Made by a program: the position numbers and the translations under genes
NCBI GenBank assembly: GCA_902796535.1
Contig: CADBPL010000294.1
Span: 1-5,441, forward strand
DNA: 5,441 nucleotides
Direction of reading: 5' to 3'
DNA from: Oscillospiraceae bacterium
GTDB lineage: Bacteria; Bacillota; Clostridia; Oscillospirales; Acutalibacteraceae
Shown: piece after piece, positions 1 to 5,441 of the stretch
Numbering within the stretch: position 1 is the stretch's first letter
Layout: the number at the start of each line of letters is the position of its first letter
Notes under the pieces: model-generated
What the model was told of the DNA's origin: nothing
Databases searched by the model: none
Seen by the model: the letters and a program-made list of their open reading frames with translations, nothing else

Positions 1-912
1 CTGCGGCGCTTTGGTGCCGCGCTTGATTGTCCATGCGCGCACCTCGGGCTTGCCGGCGGTGAGGTAGGAGATGAGCCCGAGCAGGTGATAGCTGCGCTGA
101 ATAAGCAGGTCGAGGCCGCCCTGTTCAATGCCGAGGTCGGCTAAAAACATGGCTTTTTCTTCCCGATCGAGCGACGCGATCTCCGCCTCAAGCTCGGCGC
201 AGATGGGCAGCACCTCGCTGCCCTCCGCTTCGGCAATGGCGCAAACGTCGCGGTAGCCTGCGTTGGCGTTGATGCCGCCGGTGAAATCCTCCTCGCTCAG
301 GTTGCACGCATAGATCACGGGCTTGGCGGTGAGCAGGGTGGACTGGGCCAGCATTTCCTTTTCGTTCTCGTCGCATTCAATGTTGCGCGCGGGCGTGCCG
401 TTTTCCAGCTCCTGCTTCACGCGCTTTAAGAATTCCAGCTCGGCAGCCAGCTTTTTGTCGCCCTTCATCGCCTTGGCCGTGCGGTCGATGCGGCGTTCGA
501 TCATTTCCAGATCGGAAAAAATCAGCTCTAAATTGATGGTTTCAATGTCGCGCTTCGGGTCGATGCTGCCGTCGACGTGGGTGATATCGTCGTTGACAAA
601 GCAGCGCACCACGTGGATGATCGCGTCCACCTCGCGGATGTTGGCGAGAAATTTGTTGCCCAGGCCCTCGCCTTTGGAGGCGCCCTTGACCAGACCGGCG
701 ATGTCGACAAATTCAATCACAGCCGGGGTGTATTTGTCGGGATGGTACATTTCGGCGAGCTTGTCCAACCGGCTGTCCGGCACGCTCACCACGCCCACGT
801 TCGGCTCAATGGTGCAGAACGGATAGTTGGCAGACTGCGCGCCTGCGTTGGTAATGGCGTTGAACAGGGTGCTTTTTCCGACGTTCGGAAGCCCTACGAT
901 ACCGAGTTTCAT
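1..912 (-). CDS. ychF: Redox/ribosome-associated ATPase YchF (Obg-like, OLA1 family), C-terminus cut by window edge
   Basis: This is a cytoplasmic P-loop NTPase of the TRAFAC/Obg family. Known members bind ATP rather than GTP, associate with ribosomes and take part in stress and translation control. The 304 visible residues begin MKLGIVGLPNVGKST. The Walker A/G1 motif is at residues 7-15, and YPFCTIEPN at 30-38 is a family hallmark. G3 is DIAGL at 70-74, with leucine where classical GTPases have the catalytic glutamine. The base-specificity loop is NLSE at 204-207 instead of NKxD, as expected for an ATP-preferring YchF. A charged helical stretch at about 131-175 fits the family's coiled-coil insertion. 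The TGS domain starts near residue 280 and runs off the window. The family is about 363-366 residues long, so roughly 60 are missing. The ATG start is supported by a ribosome binding site 9 nt upstream. The gene follows the ThDP-enzyme gene by 30 nt on the same strand. Identification is secure. Confidence 0.97.
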   Translation of the reverse strand, partial: MKLGIVGLPNVGKSTLFNAITNAGAQSANYPFCTIEPNVGVVSVPDSRLDKLAEMYHPDKYTPAVIEFVDIAGLVKGASKGEGLGNKFLANIREVDAIIHVVRCFVNDDITHVDGSIDPKRDIETINLELIFSDLEMIERRIDRTAKAMKGDKKLAAELEFLKRVKQELENGTPARNIECDENEKEMLAQSTLLTAKPVIYACNLSEEDFTGGINANAGYRDVCAIAEAEGSEVLPICAELEAEIASLDREEKAMFLADLGIEQGGLDLLIQRSYHLLGLISYLTAGKPEVRAWTIKRGTKAPQ

Positions 913-921
913 AATTGATCG

Positions 922-929
922 TCACCTTT
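922..929 (-). promoter_or_regulatory. Ribosome binding site of ychF
   Basis: On the minus strand this reads AAAGGTGA, a good Shine-Dalgarno match placed 9 nt before the ychF ATG. It lies in the 30-nt gap after the ThDP-enzyme stop codon. It fixes the ychF start and shows that ychF has its own translation initiation, not one coupled by overlap. Confidence 0.75.
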
Positions 930-942
930 GTTATGTATATTT

Positions 943-2739
943 TCAGTATTTGATCGCATCGAATTCTTCCCGATCGAGGAACGGGAACATATCCTCCAGC
1001 GACGGGGAAACGATCCGCCCGTCCGGCAGGACCTTGGAGGAGGATTTCGGCGCAAAGTTTTGCTTCGGGTCGACGACCGCTTCGCAGATGCACGGCCCGT
1101 CGCAGTTGAGCGCCTGTTCTAAAACCGCGTCACAGTTCGTTTCACTGTCAAGCGTGAAATATTTCACGCCGAACGCCTCCGCCAGCTTTCCGAAATCCGG
1201 GAACGATACGCCGCTGGCGGGATCGATCCCGATAAACGGGGGCTTGAACAGATTGGTCTGGGTCTGACGGATGGAGTGGTAGCCGTTGTTGTTGAGGAGG
1301 ATGAGCTTGATATCCAGCTTGTTCTGCGCAACGGTGGCCAGCTCCTGAAGGTTCATCATCACGCTGCCGTCGCCGTCGATGCAAACGGTGCGCCGGCTGT
1401 TGTCGGATACGGCGACGCCGACGGCGGCGGGAAAGCCGTAGCCCATGGCGGCGCAGCCGGAATTGGTGAACATCCGCTGCCCCTGTTTGATCTTGCAGGC
1501 CTGAAAGGTCACGACGCAGGCGCTGCCGTTGCCGCAGATGATCCTGTCGTCGGGCGTCAGATGGTCAAAAAGCTTATCCGCAAAAATGTAAGGGTTGATC
1601 AGCCCTTCGCCGTTGTTGCGGTAAGACGCCTGCGCGGCGGGGTATTTTGCCACCAGCGCATGGCACCAGGCGACCCACGCGGCGTGTTTTTCTTCCGGCA
1701 AATATTCCAGCGCCAGCATTTCGTCGATCAGGTCGCTGACGTTTGCGTTGACCGGCATATCCGGCTTCACAGTCGGCTTGATCAATTCCTTCGGGTCAAT
1801 GTCAACAATGATTTTATAGGCGTTTTTCGCAAAATTATAATGATTATAGCCGATCATCCGGATGTTCAGCCGGCAGCCCAGGCTGAGCAGAAGATCGCAG
1901 TTCTGCACGGCAAAGTTGCCCGGCCGTGTGCCGACCGTGCCCGGCATACCCGCAAAGCAGGGGCTGTCATGCGGCACGGTATCGTTGGCGTTCCACGCCG
2001 TTACGACCGGGATCTGCAGCTTGTCGAGCAGCTTGAGAAATTTGTCTTCCGCGTTCCCCAGGCGGATGCCGGTTCCCGCGAGGATCAGCGGCGCTCTGGC
2101 CTGCCTGATTTTTTCAAGGATCGTCTGTGCGACGCCGGGCTTGAGCGACGGCGCTGCCCAGGGCTTTTCTGCTTCGGGGCGAAAATGGATCAGATCGTCC
2201 GTTTCGATGACCGCGCCCTGCACGTCCAGCGGAATGTCAAGCCAGACGGGGCCGCCTCTGCCGTTCAGGGCAAGGAACAGCGCCTTTTCGAGGTGGTACG
2301 CGATCTCGTCGGGATTCGTGACCATCACGGCGTATTTGGTCATGTTGGAGACCGAGCCGATGATATCGAATTCCTGATCGCCCAACTGCCGCAGGCCAAG
2401 GTCGGGGCAGGACCAGATCGTGGTCTCGCGTTTGACCTGACCGGACAGAATGAACATCGGAATGGAATCCAGCCAGCCGCCCATGACGCCGGTGATGGCG
2501 TTGGTTCCGCCGGGGCCGCTGGTCACGCACACGGCGGCCAGCTTTCCGGTCATGCGGGTGTAGCCTTCCGCTGCAATGGAGCACGCCTGTTCGTGGTGGT
2601 TGAACACGCAGTGCAGGCCGTCCTGATGGCCGAGCGCGTCGTCAAGGTGCATGGCGCCGCCGCCGGTGACCATAAAACAGTCGCTGATACCGTTTTTTAC
2701 CAAAAATTCTGCCACATAGCGGGCAAGTTTTATTTGCAT
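943..2739 (-). CDS. Thiamine-diphosphate-dependent enzyme, acetolactate synthase large-subunit-like (biosynthetic substrate unknown)
   Basis: This 598-residue protein has the full three-domain layout of the ALS/pyruvate-oxidase superfamily. The N-terminal PYR domain (about 1-175) carries the ThDP-activating glutamate, E50, in FNHHEQACSIAAEGY, followed by TSGPGGTN at 73-80. The central domain (about 200-345) resembles the ALS FAD-binding domain, with FAVQNCDLLLSLGCR at 276-290. The C-terminal PP domain (about 380-560) has the ThDP/Mg motif GDGS at 456-459 closing with NNN at 483-485. The family predicts decarboxylation of a 2-oxo acid and transfer of the resulting unit to a carbonyl acceptor. 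Against a housekeeping acetolactate synthase: no small subunit gene follows, the substrate motif reads RQTQ where ALS has (K/M)QWQ, and the segment after SGQ (101-125) differs. The SPSLEDMFPFLDREEF tail resembles, from memory, ALS-like proteins of polysaccharide clusters. The start overlaps the HAD gene by 10 nt. The superfamily is certain; the reaction is not. Confidence 0.93.
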   Translation of the reverse strand: MQIKLARYVAEFLVKNGISDCFMVTGGGAMHLDDALGHQDGLHCVFNHHEQACSIAAEGYTRMTGKLAAVCVTSGPGGTNAITGVMGGWLDSIPMFILSGQVKRETTIWSCPDLGLRQLGDQEFDIIGSVSNMTKYAVMVTNPDEIAYHLEKALFLALNGRGGPVWLDIPLDVQGAVIETDDLIHFRPEAEKPWAAPSLKPGVAQTILEKIRQARAPLILAGTGIRLGNAEDKFLKLLDKLQIPVVTAWNANDTVPHDSPCFAGMPGTVGTRPGNFAVQNCDLLLSLGCRLNIRMIGYNHYNFAKNAYKIIVDIDPKELIKPTVKPDMPVNANVSDLIDEMLALEYLPEEKHAAWVAWCHALVAKYPAAQASYRNNGEGLINPYIFADKLFDHLTPDDRIICGNGSACVVTFQACKIKQGQRMFTNSGCAAMGYGFPAAVGVAVSDNSRRTVCIDGDGSVMMNLQELATVAQNKLDIKLILLNNNGYHSIRQTQTNLFKPPFIGIDPASGVSFPDFGKLAEAFGVKYFTLDSETNCDAVLEQALNCDGPCICEAVVDPKQNFAPKSSSKVLPDGRIVSPSLEDMFPFLDREEFDAIKY

Positions 2740-3404
2740 AATGGTTCTCCTGCAATCACTTTAATAATTTCACGCGGCGTGGCTGCCGCTCCGATCGAGT
2801 CAAATGGTTCCACATCTGCTTTTGTTTTGAACCCGAAGCCGTAGGTCACGCCCAGAAAATCCGTTCCGATCTCTGCCGCGCCGACGGCGTCGTTGTCGCT
2901 GTCGCCGATCATCAGCGCCTGCGCGTGCTCGGTAATGCCCGCGCTTTTTAAGGCAAGCTCGATGATGTCTCTTTTTCGCAGTCTGCCTTCAAAATCAGAG
3001 CCGAAGATCAGGTCGGTGTATTGATCGAACCCGAAGGCATGCAGCAGGCGGGTTGCGTAATCCTCCCGCTTGTAGGTTGCGATCGCAATGCGCATCCCGC
3101 TGCGGCGCAGATAATCCAGCACGTCGAAAATGCCGTCATAGGCTTCAGCCAGCAGCAGGTCCTTGTCTTTGTAACGGTCTCTGAAAACGGCCGCCATGTC
3201 CGCGATGACGTCGTCGGCAAAGCCGTAGACCCGCTGGAAGGAATGCTGGATCGGCGGGCCGATAAAGCTTTTGATCGTTGCTTCGTCAAGCGGAGCAAGA
3301 CCGAATTTTGCAATGGTGTACCGGACGGCTGAGAGCATCCCTTCCGAGGTGTCCAGCAGCGTCCCGTCCACGTCGAATATCACACATTTATATTGCTGCG
3401 CCAT
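2730..3404 (-). CDS. HAD-superfamily hydrolase, phosphoglycolate-phosphatase-like
   Basis: This 224-residue cytoplasmic protein is predicted to be a Mg-dependent phosphomonoesterase. All four HAD motifs are present. Motif I is DVDGT at 11-15, with nucleophile D11 and acid/base D13. Motif II is the threonine in IAT at 108-110. Motif III is a lysine in RLRKRDII, probably K144. Motif IV is GDSDND at 167-172. A helical C1-type cap lies between motifs I and II (about 18-95), as in Gph/PGMB-like enzymes. The start is at 3404 rather than an in-frame ATG at 3476: GGAAGAGG sits 6 nt upstream of 3404, and motif I then falls at the usual distance from the N-terminus. The gene overlaps both neighbours, 17 nt with the aldolase gene and 10 nt with the ThDP-enzyme gene. 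It probably dephosphorylates an intermediate of their pathway (inference). HAD substrates cannot be read from sequence, and general phosphoglycolate salvage remains possible. Confidence 0.93.
   Translation of the reverse strand: MAQQYKCVIFDVDGTLLDTSEGMLSAVRYTIAKFGLAPLDEATIKSFIGPPIQHSFQRVYGFADDVIADMAAVFRDRYKDKDLLLAEAYDGIFDVLDYLRRSGMRIAIATYKREDYATRLLHAFGFDQYTDLIFGSDFEGRLRKRDIIELALKSAGITEHAQALMIGDSDNDAVGAAEIGTDFLGVTYGFGFKTKADVEPFDSIGAAATPREIIKVIAGEPLCK
2746..2751 (-). promoter_or_regulatory. Ribosome binding site of the ThDP-enzyme gene, inside the HAD gene
   Basis: On the minus strand this reads AGGAGA, 6 nt before the ATG at 2739. It lies within the last codons of the HAD gene, so ribosomes finishing the HAD gene stop at 2730-2732, just past the next start. 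This layout favours translational coupling and supports the chosen start. Confidence 0.8.
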
Positions 3405-5019
3405 GAATATCCTCTTCCGCGTCGTAGGCCGAATACGTAAGGAAGGTGATCGACATTCTCTTTCGGTGTTCGGCAATGGATTTTTTCATGTGGGCGTTCA
3501 GGTTGGCGGCTTCTTTTTTGACAAAGGAGTATTCCATTTCGGGGATGCTGTAGTTGCTTTCTTTGTCGGAATACCCGTCAAAGCCCGCGCAGAATACCTC
3601 TTTGACGCCGATCGAATCCAGGTATTTGAGCAGCATCAGGAACGAATTGTCGATGATGCTTTCGTCTTTTTCCAGCAGCGGCGCCCGGCTTGCCACAAAA
3701 TCAAAGCGGCCGTTGCGGCAGGTGACGTTGGTGGTTGCCAGCGTTTTAATGCCGGACGAGCTCTCTTTTTTCAGATCCGTCGTCATATCGTGATACCGTT
3801 TCGGGTTGGTGATGAACACGCAGTCGGGCGTGACGGCTTCCGGAATGTAGTTGACGGAGATCACGACAGGGGCTTCCCGTTCGATGAAGGCCCCGACCTT
3901 GGCCTGCTGAAGCCGGATGTTTTTTCCGGGGCCGATCAGCAGCACTTTTCGGCTGCCCAGAAAGTCCAGAAAACGGTTCACGGATTCCGCTTCGCAGAAA
4001 TGCCGGCTGACGAACGCTTCGTAAAGCTGTTTGCCCAGCGCTTTATCGTAAAGCAGCTTTTTGTCTTCCGGCTCGATCGTGGCCAGCAGCTCATCAAGCA
4101 GCGAAACGGAAAGGTTTTCTTCCCGGATGTAATCGGTCAGGTAGTTGGGGTGGCAGCGGTTTTTGGCCACCAGATAGAAGAAGGTGCTGTATCCCCACGG
4201 CGAGGTTTTGTAGAATTCCATCACCGACTCATTGGCTGCTTCCAAAAAGGCGTCGATGTTGTAATCTCCGCCGTAGCGCTGGTTGAGCGTCATGGCGATC
4301 AGCTCAATGGGCGCGTTGCCGGCGCTTTTGCCCATGCCGTAGATCGTTCCGTCCACGAGAATGTTATGCGTACCCTTGTGCTTGAGGAACGACGCCGCGT
4401 TGGCGTAGCCCAGCTGAAAATTGTTGTGCGCGTGGAACCCGATGTTGATGTCCGGGTCAAGGTTCCCGTCGAGAATTTTATAGTAATGCAGCAGCTCGTC
4501 TTCCTCCATCAGGCCGTAGGTGTCGACCATGGAAACGGCGTAGGGCTTCACGTCGTTGGCCAGCGCGACCAGCTCCAGCAGCTCGTCATCCGTATAACTG
4601 GTGATCGAAACCAGCTGCGCAAAAACCTGATAGCCCAGCGCCTTGACCTGCCTGCAATAATCCATCGCGGGGTACATTTTGCCTTTTTTGAAAATGACCC
4701 GAATGCCGTCCAGACAGGAATCGGCGCAGGGGGCGATGTTTTCGATGGCGCAGGTGCCGTAATCGATCATGCCGACGACCATGGCCTGCTTTCGGTCTAA
4801 ACGGCCGTAGATTTTATCGGCGGAAGCGGTGTCCGGAAAAATGGTTCTGTCTTTGTCAAAAGGCCTTCTGTCATCCAGAAAACCGACTTCAATAATATCG
4901 ACGCCCGCGTCGGCGAGCCGTTCAAATATTCCGATGATGTTCGCGCTGCCGAAACGCCAGTCGTTGACGTAGCCGCCGTCGCGCAGGGTACAGTCAAGCA
5001 GTTGAATTGTTTTCTTCAT
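3388..5019 (-). CDS. DRE-TIM metallolyase/aldolase (HMGL-like) fused to a C-terminal Rossmann-like domain
   Basis: This 543-residue protein has two parts. Residues 1 to about 290 form a TIM barrel of the HMG-CoA lyase / 4-hydroxy-2-oxovalerate aldolase / isopropylmalate synthase superfamily. The DRE signature is R13-D14 in DCTLRDGGY plus E44 in IEVGF. Metal ligands are D14 and the HAHNN motif (H196, H198), with N235 in GMGKSAGN at 228-235. Such enzymes make or break C-C bonds next to a carboxylate or 2-oxo acid using a divalent metal. After a helical linker (about 290-350) comes a second domain of about 190 residues starting KVLLIGPGKNI (358-368). It has VVISVNYIPE and CVFITNPKRYH strands and a late GVKEVFCAGFDGY segment. 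This order resembles the DUF115/MAF-like Rossmann fold; it is not the LeuA regulatory or DmpG communication domain. It begins 21 nt after the UPF0210 gene and overlaps the HAD gene by 17 nt. The barrel call is strong; substrate and second-domain role are unknown. Confidence 0.92.
   Translation of the reverse strand: MKKTIQLLDCTLRDGGYVNDWRFGSANIIGIFERLADAGVDIIEVGFLDDRRPFDKDRTIFPDTASADKIYGRLDRKQAMVVGMIDYGTCAIENIAPCADSCLDGIRVIFKKGKMYPAMDYCRQVKALGYQVFAQLVSITSYTDDELLELVALANDVKPYAVSMVDTYGLMEEDELLHYYKILDGNLDPDINIGFHAHNNFQLGYANAASFLKHKGTHNILVDGTIYGMGKSAGNAPIELIAMTLNQRYGGDYNIDAFLEAANESVMEFYKTSPWGYSTFFYLVAKNRCHPNYLTDYIREENLSVSLLDELLATIEPEDKKLLYDKALGKQLYEAFVSRHFCEAESVNRFLDFLGSRKVLLIGPGKNIRLQQAKVGAFIEREAPVVISVNYIPEAVTPDCVFITNPKRYHDMTTDLKKESSSGIKTLATTNVTCRNGRFDFVASRAPLLEKDESIIDNSFLMLLKYLDSIGVKEVFCAGFDGYSDKESNYSIPEMEYSFVKKEAANLNAHMKKSIAEHRKRMSITFLTYSAYDAEEDIHGAAI
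3411..3418 (-). promoter_or_regulatory. Ribosome binding site of the HAD gene, inside the aldolase gene
   Basis: On the minus strand this reads GGAAGAGG, 6 nt before the ATG at 3404. It lies in the closing codons of the aldolase-like gene. It decides the HAD start in favour of 3404 over 3476, which would add 24 unconserved-looking residues. Confidence 0.75.
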
Positions 5020-5031
5020 CTGTTCTGTCTG

Positions 5032-5039
5032 CCTTTCTT
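5032..5039 (-). promoter_or_regulatory. Probable ribosome binding site of the aldolase-like gene
   Basis: On the minus strand this reads AAGAAAGG, 12 nt before the ATG at 5019. The spacing is longer than ideal and the match partial, so initiation may be weak or helped by ribosomes ending the UPF0210 gene at 5041. The start is supported mainly by the protein: the LLDCTLRDGG motif falls at residues 7-16, its usual place near the N-terminus. Confidence 0.5.
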
Positions 5040-5040
5040 G

Positions 5041-5441
5041 TTAATTCTTCAGGCTTTGGATCGGGGCGGGGATGCGCCCGCCGCGGTGAATGAATTTTTG
5101 CGGGGAGATCGTGCTCACCGGCATCACCGGGCCGCCGCCGAGCAGGCCGCCGAAATCAAGCTCGTCGCCCACCTGCTTGCCGATGGCGGGAATGACGCGC
5201 ACGGCGGTGGTTTTGCTGTTGACCATGCCGATGGCGGCTTCGTCGGCAATGATGGCGGCGATAACCTCGGGGGAGGTGTCGCCGGGGATGTTGATCATAT
5301 CCAGCCCGACCGAGCACACGGCGGTCATGGCTTCAAGCCGTTCCATGGTCAGCGCGCCGCTGCGGGCGGCGGCGATCATGCCGGCGTCTTCGGTCACGGG
5401 GATGAACGCGCCGGACAGGCCGCCCACGTGGGAGGAGGCCA
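5041..5441 (-). CDS. UPF0210 / DUF711 (PFL family) protein, C-terminal fragment
   Basis: These are the last 132 residues of a protein whose family is about 450 residues long; the N-terminal two thirds lie beyond the window edge. The visible part opens ASSHVGGLSGAFIPVTEDAG. It goes on with GLDMINIPGDTSPE, a MVNSKTTAVRVIP stretch and the glycine-rich DFGGLLGGGPVMPV near the end, which I recognise as the conserved C-terminal half of UPF0210. The fold is related to pyruvate formate-lyase, hence the 'PFL family' label, but no reaction is established. In Firmicutes the gene often follows a small ACT-domain protein, which cannot be checked here. A GTG at 5427 could be taken for a start, but the frame is open to the edge and the residues before it fit the family, so it is an internal valine. 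The fragment is very GC-rich (43 of 60 bases at 5101-5160). It ends 21 nt before the aldolase-like gene and may share its transcript. Confidence 0.93.
   Translation of the reverse strand, partial: ASSHVGGLSGAFIPVTEDAGMIAAARSGALTMERLEAMTAVCSVGLDMINIPGDTSPEVIAAIIADEAAIGMVNSKTTAVRVIPAIGKQVGDELDFGGLLGGGPVMPVSTISPQKFIHRGGRIPAPIQSLKN

Noticed and set aside
577..918. Plus-strand open frame opposite the start of ychF
   Set aside because: It is a codon-aligned shadow of a well-conserved gene, with no family resemblance.
913..960. Possible promoter for ychF, with TATACA as a -10 box on the minus strand
   Set aside because: The -10 matches only 4 of 6 bases, the hexamer 17 nt upstream matches TTGACA at only 3 of 6, and the leader would be very short.
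943..2739. Reading the ThDP gene as ilvB of a branched-chain amino acid operon
   Set aside because: No ilvN, ilvC, ilvD or leu gene is adjacent, the conserved ALS tryptophan is missing, and the neighbouring DRE-TIM protein lacks the LeuA regulatory domain.
1276..2844. Long plus-strand open frame (522 codons) opposite the ThDP-enzyme gene
   Set aside because: Its codons line up exactly with the codons of the real gene, so it is open only because that GC-rich gene avoids TTA, CTA and TCA. The protein has no recognisable domain, while the minus-strand product has every ThDP-enzyme motif.
3402..3476. Upstream ATG giving the HAD protein 24 more residues
   Set aside because: The extra residues are basic and unlike HAD N-termini, they would overlap the aldolase gene by 89 nt, and the better-placed ribosome binding site serves the ATG at 3404.
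3271..4800. Long plus-strand open frame (509 codons) opposite the aldolase-like gene
   Set aside because: It is in the same codon-aligned antisense register as the previous case and has no recognisable motif. The minus-strand DRE-TIM protein explains the region.
943..5019. A phosphonate pathway (phosphonopyruvate decarboxylase, phosphonomethylmalate-synthase-like enzyme and HAD)
   Set aside because: No phosphoenolpyruvate mutase gene is visible, the ThDP enzyme is full ALS length with a central FAD-type domain, and the aldolase barrel looks closer to HMGL/oxovalerate aldolase.
5041..5427. Stand-alone 128-residue gene starting at GTG 5427
   Set aside because: The frame continues open to the window edge with family-typical residues before the GTG, so this is the tail of a larger UPF0210 gene.

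Overview
The window holds five protein genes, all on the minus strand and almost without gaps. Two are cut by the window edges. Transcription runs from high to low coordinates. The order is: the C-terminal end of a UPF0210 (DUF711, 'PFL family') protein; a DRE-TIM-type aldolase/acyltransferase with an extra C-terminal domain; a HAD phosphatase; a thiamine-diphosphate (ThDP) enzyme of the acetolactate-synthase superfamily; and ychF, which lacks its C-terminal end. I see no RNA gene, mobile element, CRISPR array, convincing terminator or convincing promoter. No stretch over about 30 bases lies outside a gene.

The organism is probably a moderately GC-rich Firmicute of the class Clostridia. This rests on the UPF0210 protein, the purine-rich ribosome binding sites, the dense co-oriented packing and the general look of YchF. 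The assignment is an inference from protein resemblance, and I could not test it by search.

Region by region: 5041-5441 is the end of the UPF0210 gene. After 21 bases comes the aldolase-like gene (3388-5019), which overlaps the HAD gene (2730-3404) by 17 nt. The HAD gene overlaps the ThDP-enzyme gene (943-2739) by 10 nt. After 30 bases with a good ribosome binding site comes ychF (1-912).

The middle three genes are the point of interest. Their overlaps suggest they are made together. An aldolase or Claisen-type carbon-carbon bond former, a phosphatase and a ThDP-dependent ligase/decarboxylase would make a short route to an unusual 2-oxo acid, branched sugar or acyl group. From memory, similar aldolase and ALS-like pairs occur in surface-polysaccharide gene clusters. 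Here, however, the trio sits between two conserved housekeeping-type genes, and no glycosyltransferase or sugar-nucleotide gene is visible. The substrate is unknown. The ThDP enzyme is not an ordinary isoleucine/valine acetolactate synthase: it has no small-subunit gene beside it, and the tryptophan of the substrate-binding motif is replaced by threonine.
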